Assembly: GCA_028641055.1 (NCBI GenBank)
Contig: CM054061.1
Location: 60,160,974 to 60,224,973, forward strand
Reading direction: 5' to 3'
From: Alopecurus myosuroides
Taxonomy: Eukaryota > Streptophyta > Magnoliopsida > Poales > Poaceae
DNA length: 64,000 bases
Notes under the pieces: generated by a model
What the model was told of the DNA's origin: nothing
What the model saw: the letters and a program-made list of their open reading frames with translations, nothing else
Databases searched by the model: none
Made by a program: the position numbers and the translations under genes
In this document: positions 43,001 to 53,403 of the stretch, piece by piece
How positions within the stretch are numbered: position 1 is the stretch's first letter
Layout: each line of letters opens with the position of its first letter

Positions 43001-44635
43001 TATGAAACTTACATAGTATGAAAAACGACCAACAGATGTGGGTGCTGGTCCCCACACATCAGAAAAAACAAGTTGCAAGGGAGAGGTCAAAATACTAGTA
43101 GATCTCATATAAGGGAGTTGATGACTTTTGGCTCTTTGACATGAGTCACAAATAGACTTTGTTCTACATTTATTGGAAACAGGAAGATTAAAATTCCTAA
43201 GAACTCGTTGAACAATTTGAAAAGATGGATGACCTAATCGATCATGCAACCGTGTAGCTGAAGGCTTGGTGGCGCTAAGAACTTGTTTATTTGTGCTTGA
43301 TGATGAAACCAACGGATAGAGGCCCTTTTTGCATCTACCCTCAAGAAGTACCTTCCTCCTTGCTTGTTCCTTCACATAGAAACACCATGGATGAAATTCA
43401 ACAAAGACATTATTGTCTCGAGTGAGACGATGAATGGAAACAAGATTCTTTTTAGCTTGTGGAACATGGAGAACATTGTTTAGATGGAGTGATGTGGACG
43501 GGGAATCAACAAATGCATGGCCAACATGACAAATGTTCATACCTGTCCCGTTGGCAGCGTGGATCTTGTCACGGCCATTGTACTTCTCCTTCATGGTGAG
43601 CTTGTTGAGCTCACCGGTGATGTGATCGGTGGCTCCGGTGTCATAGTACCACACGGGATCCACCTCGTACGAGACAGCATTGGCACCCTTTTCTTCTTCC
43701 TCCTCTTCATCGTCGGAGTAGCCGTGTCAGCACTTCCAGGCCGGGTGGCCTGGTTTTTCGCAGATCTGACAGAGGATGCGGTCATTGCCGCCACCCTTGG
43801 TGTTGGTGTTGCCGCCACCGCGGCGATAGTTGCCACCTCCTTGTGCTCGGCCTTGTCCACGGCCTCCGCCGCGGTGTCCTCCATAGCGCCCACGGCCGTA
43901 GCCACGGCCGCCTCGACGGCCACTGCGTCCACGCGCGACGATGTTTGCAGAAGAGGAACTCCCGGGTCCTCCAACACCGAGGAGGATCTCCATGCGATTA
44001 TCGTATGCAGTGACCTCGGCATACAGATCACTGACCAAGAGTTTGACGGCGGGGTTGGCTCCGATCGCGGCGAAGAGGGGGTTGTAGGGGTCATCCAGTC
44101 CAGCGAGGAGGTACTCCACCAGTACATCCTCCTCGATCTGGCGCCCCGCAGCGGCGAGCTCGTCGGCGATCGCCTTCATCTGCCCAAAGTATTGGGCGGT
44201 GGTTCTGCCTTCCTTCTTGGTGTTGGTGAGCCGGATGCGAAGGTTGGCGACGCGTGTGCGGGACTGAGCGGCGAACATAGACGTGACGGCCGCCCAGACG
44301 GCTGCTGCCGTCTTCATCCCGATGCACGAGATCATGATGTCCCTGGATAAGGAACTCACCAAATAGGAGAGGACCTGTTGGTCCGTCAGCACCCAAGCTT
44401 CATATTCAGGGTTGCTCACCTCCTCACGACTTTTGTCGCTTTTCTCGACATAGATCTTGGCCGGCGGTGCAGCACTGGTTCCATCCAGGAACCCCATCAG
44501 GCCAGCACCTCGGACGGCCGGAAGCACTTGCATCTCCCAGAGCAGGAAATTCTCCCGGGTAAGTTTCTCTGGTGTGCCTTGGCTAGGTAGTGGGTTTGTC
44601 ATCTTGGTGGAAGAGGATGGAGATTGGTTGTTCAT
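40010..44635 (-). pseudogene. Copia gag-pol polyprotein (stop codons, one frameshift)
   Basis: One long frame from ATG 44635. Gag ends in a Gly/Arg-rich tract and a CCHC knuckle (CQICEKPGHPAWKC). Then come GAG-pre-integrase (protease-like DTGATDH), integrase (HHCC ... CDSCQRAKSH; FSDVWGP; DDE-type NGSAERKHRH), reverse transcriptase ([12 protein letters not shown] ... [10 protein letters not shown]) and RNase H ([18 protein letters not shown]). The frame stays the same throughout except for TGA at 43727-43729, TGA at 41816-41818, TAA at 40700-40702 and a 1-base loss in a T-run near 40195. In integrase, TDWCGEY has Cys where Gly is usual. It is too damaged to be autonomous. Confidence 0.93.
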
Positions 44636-44667
44636 AGATGCGATGGGAAAAGGAGGCTCATATACCA

Positions 44668-44888
44668 TGTGAGAGCTAGAGGCTCTTTGTGTTAACGATA
44701 CCCTTTGTCTCGGGATCGGTTCCGTGTTAATATAGTGGCCAAAGGCGGCTAGGATTACATCGGATAGTTACAACAAGAAGAGAGAAGGAAGGGATATGAA
44801 CTCATCTTTATAAACATATAGATGGTTCGGTACATGAGATAAGAACAACAATGCGCTGTACCCATATCTTTCTAGAAGATATTTGACA
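44668..44888 (-). repeat. Copia 5' LTR
   Basis: 221 bp, followed inside (leftwards) by the primer site and outside by CAGGT. Confidence 0.95.
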
Positions 44889-44916
44889 CAGGTTACACAA
44901 GTTCGTCATACAATAA

Positions 44917-45169
44917 GGGCCCGCTTGGTTCGCTGTTTAGTTTTACGGGCCGTCAAATTTTACGGGCCAGTTTTCCCATGCCCGCGGAATACGCCGGATT
45001 TTTGTCAGACCTGACATGATCCGTAATGTTTACGCGCGAGCAGAAAACATGGGACGGAAGATACGGACGGGAAAAGAAACGGCAAGCCAAGTGCGAAAAC
45101 TGAGAACGGTTAGACCAGGAAAAATTTTACGGCTGTATTTGACTAAAATACGCTAATCCAAGCTCAGCC
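44917..45169. mobile_element. Tourist-like MITE, 253 bp
   Basis: TSD TAA at 44914-44916 and 45170-45172. Ends GGGCCCGCTTGG and, inverted, GGCTGAGCTTGG are imperfect terminal repeats. The 3-bp TAA target is typical of PIF/Harbinger MITEs. Confidence 0.65.
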
Positions 45170-45190
45170 TAAGCGGTAAATCAGAACATA

Positions 45191-45211
45191 CGTGTGTGTG
45201 TGTGTGTGTGT
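45191..45211. repeat. (GT)n microsatellite
   Basis: About ten GT units. Confidence 0.95.
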
Positions 45212-45640
45212 TTACTTTTATTTTCTCATGTATTGGCCGAGTCGCGTGAGTGATTTTGTGATCCTCGCTCCATGTAATGTAGGTTCTAGTAGCATTTCTC
45301 GTAGGCCTAGAAACAGAACATGTGTTTCATGTAAGACGTGAATTTTCAGCTGAGGTGTTGAATTTCAATTGAGACCTAAGGGCATCTGTAGCCAATCCCT
45401 CAAAATTTAGGCCCCTATATGGCGTCTTATCTTTGAACTTCTCAAATTTTCTGCTCTACATGATAGCGGTTTCTAACCGACCCTACAACTTAACCTCTTA
45501 AAAACATTTGAACATAAAACTGTTCAGATTTGATTTAAACTAGAATATTACTAGATTCAAACTACTAGCACCAATTACATTACATAATTATTGAACAAGT
45601 CTAAACTTAATCCAACAGAATATTCGCCGTCGCTCTCGGT
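45212..45640. other. Unassigned sequence
   Basis: AT-rich; no gene, repeat end or domain recognised. Confidence 0.4.
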
Positions 45641-45779
45641 AAGGTTGGTTACTACTGGCTTCCAAACCATGTTGTCGTTATCAGAGCAACTAAGTTCAAT
45701 GACTCACTCTACTTGGCCTCACGCAACTGTGGCGCTCGTGTGCACTTCCACCCTATCCTCCCTTTTGGTCCCCCGCCTC

Positions 45780-46517
45780 TCCAATGCGGCTGCAACCGAC
45801 CTTTCCAACCTCAACTCGGCCCTTGGGAAGCTAAACCTAGACCCGGATACACACGACTTGCGCCTATGCCGTTACTCTAACAAGTGTCTTTCAAACAAAA
45901 GATTCTATGCTAATTTTTCAGGCAGCTTCCGACTGACGATCAAACTAAGATGGTATGGAGGAATGCGGCCCCACTCAAATGCCAGACCTTCAACTGGCTG
46001 GTCCGCCGGCGTCGCCTCCCTACCAACGCCCGCTGCTTCAGCCACCAACTGGGCAGCTCTCCAAACTGCCTCTCCTGTGGCGACCTCGAAGACGTTGATC
46101 ACCTCCTCGTCCGCTGCCCCCGCGCACGTCAACCCTGGGACTACTTCTTCCCAACGCCTCCGACACCCAACTCCGTCCAAGAAATCTGGAACCAGCGACA
46201 CCAATCCTTTTCCACCGCCACCGTATGCACCGCAATCGCCTGGAATATTTGGAAGCGCCGAAACAACCTCGTGACGAACCCCCTAGCATTCTTTTCAATA
46301 GATGCTTAGAGGACATACGTCTCTGGGCCCATCGTTGCTCGAATGCAGATGTCACTAACAAACTTATATATTGGTGTACCCCTTTTGAGCCGCCTTGAGC
46401 TCCTTGTAACTTTCTTTCCCCTCCCGCCATCTGTAACGCTTCTTGTATCGGAACCATACCACTTTTTTCTTCAATATAGTTCAGGCTGGCTAAGCCCGCC
46501 GTAGAGTTGCTAAAAAA
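45780..46517 (+). pseudogene. LINE 3' end (zf-RVT domain and A-tail)
   Basis: Plus-strand fragments of an L1-type ORF2 carboxy-terminus. LPTDDQTKMVWRNAAPLKCQ runs into NWLVRRRRLPTNARC, then CLSCGDLEDVDHLLVRCP (the Cys/His cluster of zf-RVT) and WNIWKRRNNLV. After a frame change, CLEDIRLWAHRCSNADVTNK leads to a stop, a 3' UTR of about 120 bp and a short A-run (46510-46517). Frameshifts near 45920 and 46300 show it is dead. The LINE family differs from the element at 58082-60760. Confidence 0.75.
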
Positions 46518-46791
46518 AGGATATGCAAGTAAAATTTGGTATAAAAATTAATATGATCACTTAGATGTTCTACACAAGATCATAAGAGAGAAATTTTGTA
46601 CATATTTACTTCTAAGATGCTACAAAAAAAACTGTGTGGTCTTTGAGAGCTCGAGCGGAGCCGGATGTTTCACCATTTCGGCGACATAACAGTTTCAGCC
46701 TTCGCACTCCTAGCATCACAGTTTCAGAAATGTGCCACCATGTAGAATATAAAGAGCCAGCTTTGCTAAACAAAGAAGTTGTCAGAACATA

Positions 46792-47070
46792 CACTAGTGG
46801 AAACAACCCCTCTCGTCCAGGGGGCCGGGGGGCAGCTGTCCCGGTTGCAACCAAATCCGGGACAAATGCCCTACATTGGTCCCGGTTCGTGCGCCCGGGG
46901 CAACAGGAATCGCATGGGCGCATTGGTCCCGGTTCGTGGGGGGTATATCGGTCCCGGCTCTTGCCACGGACCGGGACCAATGCCTAGCCACAGGCCACGT
47001 GACACGCGCATGACCTGTTGTCCCGGTTCAGTCCACGAACCGGGACCAATGCCCCCTTCCCTTATATATA
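46792..47070 (+). promoter_or_regulatory. Left subterminal array and TNP2 promoter of D
   Basis: Five TCCCGGTT / AACCGGGAC units; the last is at 47018-47050, followed by CTTATATATACTG at 47061-47073. The leader and an intron ending in TATATGATGCAG lead to the ATG at 47340. Confidence 0.8.
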
Positions 47071-47339
47071 CTGCCCCAGCCCCTCCCTCCTTCCATCTTT
47101 TTTTTTTGCTTGGAGGTGTGAGAGAGTGTAGTGTTAGTGTGTTTTTTTTACTATGCACACGAGGTGTTCGACGAAATTCCCGAGACGCGCACAAGCTCAC
47201 TGAAAATGGTATCTTCGACCGAGGTTAACAAATTATCTTTTGCATCTGTAACTGATACATAAAAAAGTATTATTTGTCGATGTACTGTGGTCATCTCTTA
47301 ATTAATATGTATTTTGATAAACTTAATTATATGATGCAG

Positions 47340-50300
47340 ATGGATGCACGGCAGCGATGGATGTACGGTGACCGACGCACTTCCGAGTATATGGCAGGCC
47401 TGAATGCATTTCTTGCTGTAGCTCAGGCGAACAAAGATAATGGCTTCATGTGTTGCCCATGTGTTGATTGTCGGAACGTCATAGAACATTCTTCCGAAAG
47501 AATCCTTCACGGCCATCTACTTCGGAGAGGTTTCATGCCCAACTATAATTGCTGGACCAAGCATGGAGAAAGAGGGGTTGTGATGGAAGACGATGAAGAA
47601 GAAGAAGAAGATCCTTCGTTCCCTGAATACGACGATACTGCAATGGAAGAGAATGCAGAAGAAGGAGGTGATCAAGAACAGCCATCAGAAGAGGCCGATG
47701 ATGATCTTGGCCGAGTTATTGCTGATGCAAGGGAAGACTGTGAAAATAAATTGGAGAGGTTGAAGCTGGACAACATGTTACAGGATCACAAAAAATTGTT
47801 GTACCCAAATTGCGAAGATGGTAGCACAAAGCTCGGTACCACACTGGAGTTGCTCAAATGGAAGGCACAAAACGGTGTGACTGACAAGGCATTTGAGAGT
47901 TTACTTCAACTAATGAAGCCAAAACTTCCAAAGGATAACGAATTGCCTGAGAGTACGTACGAAGCAAAGAAAGCTCTCTGCCCTCTAGGATTAGATGTGC
48001 AGAAGATACATGCATGCATTAATGACTGCATTCTCTTCCACGGTGAGAAGTACGAGAATTTGGATGAATGTCCGATATGCACTGCACTGCGGTATAAGAT
48101 TAGAGCAGATGATCCTGGTGATGTTGACGGCGAGCCCCCCCCGTAAGAGGGTTCCTGCTAAGGTGATGTGGTATGCTCCTATAATACCACGGCTGAACGT
48201 CTGTTTAGAAACAAAGAGCATGCTAGGTTGTTGCGATGGCACAAAGAAGACCGTAAGAAAGATGGAAAGTTGAGGCACCCCGCCGATGGATCGCAGTGGA
48301 GAAAGATCGAGAGAGACTTTCCAGACTTTGCAGGAGAGGCGAGAAACTTATGGTTTGGTCTAAGTACAGATGGCTTTAATCCTTTTGGGGAGCAGAGCTC
48401 CAGTCATAGCACTTGGCCTGTAACTCTATGTATGTACAACCTTCCTCCTTGGTTGTGCATGAAGCGCAAGTTCATTATGATGCCAGTTCTCATCCAAGGC
48501 CCGAGGCAACCTGGCAACGACATTGATGTGTATCTAAGGCCATTAGTGGAAGAACTCTTAGAACTGTGGGGCAAACCAGGTGTACGTGTGTGTGATGAGA
48601 ACGAACAAAAGCCATTTGACCTACGGGCGTTGCTTTTCGTGACCATCAATGATTGGCCAGCTCTTAGTAACATTTCCGGTCATACAAACAAGGGATACAA
48701 TGCATGCACACACTGTTTAGATAAGACTGACAGTGTTTTTTTGGATAAATGTAAAAAGGTTGTATACCTGGGGCATCGTAGATTTCTTCCGATCAAGCAT
48801 CCCTTAAGGAAAAAAGGAGGGAAGCATTTCAGAGGTGAGGCAGATAACCGAAAGAAGCCTGAGCTCCGTAGTGGTAATGATATATTCGATATGGTCAAGG
48901 ACCTAGAAGTAATCTTTGGTAAGGCTGCTGGCAACCAACCAGTTCCGTACGGCCCTGATAAGCGGGCACCCATGTGGAAGAAGAAATCTATATTTTGGGA
49001 GCTACCCTATTGGAAAGTTTTAGATGTCCGGTCTTCGATCGACGTGATGCACGTGACAAAGAATCTATGCGTCAATCTGCTATGCTTCCTGGGCGTGTAT
49101 GGGAAGTCAAAAGATACGCCTGAAGCACAGGAGGACCAGCAACGTATGAAAGACCCAAGCAACAAGCACACAGATACAGGGCGCCATTCTTTAAGCAGCT
49201 ACGCTCTTACTAAAGCAGAGAAGGAAATATTCTTTGAAGTCCTTTACAGTATCAAGGTTCCGTCTGGCTTCTCGTCGAATATAAAGGGGATAATAAACAT
49301 GGCAGAGAAAAAATTCCAAAACCTGAAGTCTCATGACTGCCACGTGATTATGACGCAATTGCTTCCGATTGCATTGAGGGGGCTTCTACCGGAAAATGTT
49401 CGAGTACCCATTGTGAAGCTATGTGCATTCATGAACGCAATATCTCAGAAGGTAATCGATCCAGAAATTCTGACAAGATTACAGAGGGATGTGGTCCAGT
49501 GTCTTGTTAGTTTTGAGTTGGTGTTCCCACCATCCTTCTTCAACATTATGACTCATCTCCTTGTTCACCTATGTGAAGAGATTCATATTCTCGGTCCGGT
49601 CTTTCTACACAATATGTTCCCCTTTGAGAGGTTCATGGGAGTCTTGAAGAAATATGTTCATAACCGTGCTAGGCCAGAAGGAAGCATCTCGAAGGCCTAT
49701 GGAACAGAGGAGGTCATTGGGTTCTGTGTTGACTTTATTCCTGACCTTAAGACAATTGGTGTTCCTGAATCGCGGCATGAGGGGAGACTGAGGGGAAAAG
49801 GAACGCTGGGAAAGAAAACAATGATACCTAGGGACGGGCATTCTTTGACCAAAGCACACTACACAGTTCTACAAAATTCTATGTTCATGGCTACGTATGT
49901 CGAGGAACACAAGAATATTGTACGGTCTGCAAACCCGGGGAAGGATGACTCATGGATTAAACGCGAACACATGGAGACTTTCGGAAGTTGGTTGCAAACA
50001 CGTCTTATAAATGACACCACTGTTGAAGATCAGCTATACATGTTGGCAGGGTCACCATCTTCGACTATTGGGACTTTTCAAGGGTACGAGATAAATGGAA
50101 ATACATTTTACACGAGCTCCCAAGATAAGAAGAGCACCAACCAAAACAGTGGTGTCCGCTTTGATACAACAAACGAGAATGGAAAAACTGACACATACTA
50201 TGGTTACATAGAGGAGATATGGGAACTTGACTATGGACCTTCTTTTAAGGTCCCTTTGTTCAAGTGCAAATGGGTCAACCTGAATGGAGAAGGGGTAAAG

Positions 50301-50642
50301 GTAGACCCGCTTTATGGAATGACAACAATGGATCTCAACTGTATTGGTTACAATGACGAACCATTCGTTCTAGCCAATGATGCGGCTCAGGTCTTCTATG
50401 TGAAGGACATGTCTTCCAGACCGAAGAAAAGAAAAAATAAGGGAACAATTTTATCATACGATGAGCCAAAGCGTCACATAGTTCTCTCAGGGAAAAGAAA
50501 CATCGTGGGAATCGAGGACACGACAGACATGTCAGAAGATTATAATAAGTTTGTTGAAATTCCACCCTTCACAGTGAAATCTGACCCCACCATCCCGTTA
50601 AATAATGAAGATGCTCCATGGTTACGGCCGAAGCGATCATAA
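47340..50642 (+). pseudogene. CACTA transposase TNP2 of element D (two opposite frameshifts)
   Basis: The start is the Met directly after acceptor ATGATGCAG. Residues 1-75 are the Transposase-associated domain (CCPCVDCRN; LLRRGFMPNYNCW), followed by an acidic linker. TNP2 spans about residues 200-470 (CPICTALRYK; STDGFNPFGEQSSSHSTWP; PPWLCMKRKF), DUF4218 about 620-790 (VIMTQLLPIALRGLL; VFPPSFFNIMTHLLVHL) and DUF4216 about 890-960 (YYGYIEEIWELDYGPSFKVP). An extra C in the C-run at 48132-48139 and a missing A near 48194 break the frame over about 55 bp. The two cancel, and the rest is open to 50642. Full length would be about 1100 aa. Otherwise the best preserved TNP2 of the window. Confidence 0.92.
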
Positions 50643-51054
50643 GCAAGGGACACGAAGAAAAGCTGGCAAGCATTATTGTTCCACCATCCCACTTTTCTGT
50701 TTCTCTCTCCTCCGTATGTTGGTGATGTGTAATAATAAGCGTGGAATACATGATCATATAGTTCTGTTTGATTAGTATTTTGTATTGACCGGTAAATAGC
50801 TGACAACTATGACCCATATCCGAATACATTTCGAAGTGATAGTACGGATAACATCCTGACAGATATTGCAGGATTATAACTACTTTTAAGATGTAGTATC
50901 TGTTGACACACGGTATAGAACAAGCGATTGTTATTCATTGGAGTTAACCACCATAAACAACACAAAAAAGTTTTGACTGACTGCTTTACATCGATAGGCC
51001 TTATGGGTGTCATATATTCCGCGCACATATTGCAGGCACACCATATTAATTTGA
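50643..51054. other. 3' region of D TNP2 and unassigned sequence
   Basis: 3' UTR-like DNA to about 50800, then a stretch with a short open segment (TATGACCCATATCCGAATAC at about 50809) that might be another captured exon; too short to tell. Confidence 0.4.
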
Positions 51055-51232
51055 GGCATTGGAGGAGGAGAGATAGCTTTGCACAGGCTTGGCATCCACA
51101 TGAAGACAGTGATTTCAGTTGAGATAGGTGAAGTTAATAGGAGGATTCTGAGGGGTTGGTGGGATCAGACACAAACTGGCACTTTAATTGAGATTGCCGA
51201 CGTGAAGTCTCTCACTAATGATAGAATTGCAT
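51055..51232 (+). pseudogene. Duplicated DRM methyltransferase piece (motif I region)
   Basis: 178 bp that repeats 52255-52432 at a constant offset of 1200 bp, about 97% identical. It covers methyltransferase motif I and the following helix. Here the glycine motif reads GIGGGE as in active methyltransferases, while the longer copy reads GIVGGE. Flanks are unrelated, so it is a separate partial copy. Confidence 0.85.
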
Positions 51233-51645
51233 AATCTTGAAAAAACCTTTGCCTTGATCGTCCAAGATGTCCCAGTAGTGGTGCTTAGCGCCTTGTCTGC
51301 ATGTTTCGCAGGACATGCCCATTTTACAGTGTAGAAACATCTACAGAAAAGAGCAAACATCTGTAAACTAGGCAGAGGAGAAGTAGAATCAGGTAGAGAA
51401 ACATTAGAGCCGATGAGAAGTACAAATAGCATATGGAGAGAAACAAGGTTTAAAAGATATTGCTAGGTGCTTCCGGCCAAAAGATTATCAAATCAAAGTT
51501 TTGAAATTCTCAAATCAAACCATAAGTTCACAAAGCATACGCAAACATGGACCGTTACCAACCTGAGCCGCAAGGAGCAGTAGAGCAGAGCAGAGCAGAC
51601 TCTAGAGGATGGACAAGCAGCCAGGACTGACATCGACTCTAGAGG
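51233..51645. other. Spacer between DRM pieces
   Basis: Unassigned sequence. It ends with a micro-duplication: ACTCTAGAGGATG at 51600 and 51638 flank the start of the long DRM piece, preceded by GCAGAGCAGAGCAGA. Confidence 0.45.
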
Positions 51646-52674
51646 ATGAACAAGCCACCCTACTTCTACTATGAAAATGAGGCCCTAGCTCCAAAAAGTG
51701 TATGGGTGGAAATTTCCAGAAATTTGTATGACATAGAGCCGGAGTTTGTGGATTCTAAGCACTTCTGTGCAGCTGCTCAAGAAAGAGGCTACATACATAA
51801 TTTGCCCATTGAGAATAGGTCACGTCTCCTTCCTCTCGCTCCAAAGACCATATTTGAGGCATTCCCTCATTATGAGAACTGGTGGCCTTCCTGTGATCCT
51901 AGAAAGCAGCTCGATTGCTTGCAAACCCGTATGGCAAGTCCAATTCTGATAAAACAGATCGAACGTACTCTTGCAGGCTCAAGTAATCCACCACCTCTAA
52001 CTGTTCAGAGGTATGTTATGGACGAGTGCAGAAGATGGAACCTTGTTTGGGTTGGAAAGAACAAGGTTGCCCCTCTAGAGCCAGATGAGATGGAATTTTT
52101 ACTCGGTCTCCCAAGAAACCACACAAGGGGAGTCGCCAAGAGAGAGAGGTACAAATCTCTTGGCAATTCATTCCAAATTGATACTGTGGGTTGCCACTTG
52201 TCGGTGTTAAAGAACATGTTTCCCAATGGTGTTAATGTGGTGTCCTTATTCTCCGGTATTGTAGGAGGAGAGATAGCTTTGCATAGGCTTGGCATCCACA
52301 TGAAGACAATGATTTCAGTTGAGATAGGTGAAGTTAATAGGAGGATTCTGAGGGGTTGGTGGGATCAGACACAAACTGGCACTTTAATTGAGATTGCCGA
52401 CGTGAAGTCTCTCACTAATGATATAATTGCATCATTTATTGCTAGATATGGTCGCTTTGACTTTGTGATTGGGGGTCTGGAGGGCGAGCAACCTGCTTTA
52501 TTCTACCACTATTCTAGAATCTTGAAAGCCGTTAAGTCATCTACAACAAGTCTGATGCTCCCGCTGCGTACACGGAAGTTACTATGTTTTCAAGCGGGGG
52601 TCGGGATAAAGGGAAAATACGTGGGGATGCGCAGAGTAAACCTTCGAAGGAAAACTATGGTTTTTCTGTTGTAG
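51646..52674 (+). pseudogene. DRM: Captured DRM-type (domains rearranged) DNA methyltransferase fragment
   Basis: Residues 1-298 of this open frame match the methyltransferase domain of plant DRM proteins, which do RNA-directed de novo cytosine methylation. The permuted motif order that defines DRM is visible: ENEALAP and IEPEFVDS first, then WNLVWVGKNKVAPLEPDEME and LGNSFQIDTVGCHLS (motif X), and only then motif I (SLFSGIVGGE, residues 200-209). The SAM-binding GxGG reads GIVGG. At residues 276-280 the sequence goes from VIGG straight to LEGEQPALFYHY, so the segment with the catalytic Pro-Cys (motif IV) is absent. The N-terminal UBA part is missing, and residues 299-342 are unrelated. No introns are seen. 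It cannot be catalytic. An origin from a DRM3-like or DRM2-like host gene is possible. Confidence 0.88.
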
Positions 52675-52722
52675 ACGAAAATCTCAAATTCACCGTGTCA
52701 ATAAGGTACAATTCGCTTTGAA
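52548..52722 (+). other. Possible second captured coding fragment
   Basis: In the frame starting TCTGATGCTCCC, about 56 codons are open to TGA at 52720 (…SSGGRDKGK…, …ENYGFSVVDENLKFTVS…). It adjoins the DRM match in another frame. Composition looks protein-like, but I do not recognise it. Confidence 0.3.
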
Positions 52723-52996
52723 TTAGGAAGATCACAAGAGAAATAAAAAATTGTAACATTTTTATATTCAAATTATATACAGATGAAAAAATAATTAATA
52801 GTTTCAATAGTTAGAATAATTATTTAGTTAAACAAAAAATGGATTTAAATTAGTTTTGCAAATTCTAGCATTTTTCATGTTGGAATTTTTGTCAAATTTG
52901 GAAGTATATAGAAGTTGTTAATGTGCAAACTTAACACTTTTCAAATTTTGGCGCTAAAAAATTTTGGGCGCGCAGGGGTGCCACCGAAATTCGAAA
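52723..52996. other. AT-rich spacer in D
   Basis: Resembles 35640-35815 in C (AGTTAGAATAATTATTTAG, GGCGCTAAAA), so it is an inherited element segment in front of the internal array. No gene. Confidence 0.6.
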
Positions 52997-53002
52997 TTTG
53001 TT

Positions 53003-53095
53003 TTTGGTCCCGGGCCGTGGTACCAACCGGGACCAAAGGGGCTCTAGTCCCGGTTGGTGGCACGGGCCGGGACTAAAGGCCCAGGTGTATAAAAA
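53003..53095 (+). promoter_or_regulatory. Internal array and TATA box of D, orphan TnpA promoter
   Basis: Units at 53003-53037 and 53044-53078 (GGTCCCGGGCCGTGG ... CCAACCGGGACCAAAG; CTAGTCCCGGTTGGTGG), then TATAAAAA at 53088-53095. In A and C the TnpA gene follows here; in D none does. Confidence 0.75.
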
Positions 53096-53249
53096 GCGCG
53101 GCCCTCTCTCCAGGCCGAGCGGACACTCCAGGGGCGGGTACGAGTGGACAGATCCGCCGGCGTTCCACCACCGCCGGCGGGGATGGGGTAGGGACACAGT
53201 AGATTAGGGGGAACACAACTTATATTAAAATAAGGCCAGGGGCCTTGCT

Positions 53250-53402
53250 TACATAGGGGCGGCGCGGCCACAGGCGGCCGGCCGTACTTGCATAAGGGAC
53301 GGCGGCGCGGCCACAGGCGGCCGGCCGTTTCTTGGGGGGGTAGCTAGGGGCGTTGTCTATATAGAATAGGGGGGCGGCGCGGCCACAGGCGACCGGCGCC
53401 GA
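53250..53402. repeat. GC-rich direct repeats, three copies
   Basis: GGCGGCGCGGCCACAGGCGG recurs at about 53260, 53302 and 53374, 40-70 bp apart, just past the stop codon of the minus-strand passenger gene. Confidence 0.85.
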
Positions 53403-53403
53403 T

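Larger units (their letters stand above)
39774..44888 (-). mobile_element. Copia LTR retrotransposon, nearly full structure
   Basis: LTRs of 221 bp at 39774-39994 and 44668-44888; TSD CAGGT at 39769-39773 and 44889-44893. On the minus strand LTRs run TGTCAAATAT to CTCTCACA. Primer site TGGTATATGAGCC (a variant of the Met-tRNA site) follows the 5' LTR, and polypurine GAGGAGGGG precedes the 3' LTR. Six differences in 221 bp between LTRs (2.7%) suggest an age near 1 Myr at the rate commonly used for grass LTRs. Confidence 0.96.

Noticed and set aside
51646..52674. A functional DNA methyltransferase
   Set aside because: Catalytic Pro-Cys motif IV is missing, GxGG is altered and the N-terminal UBA part is absent.
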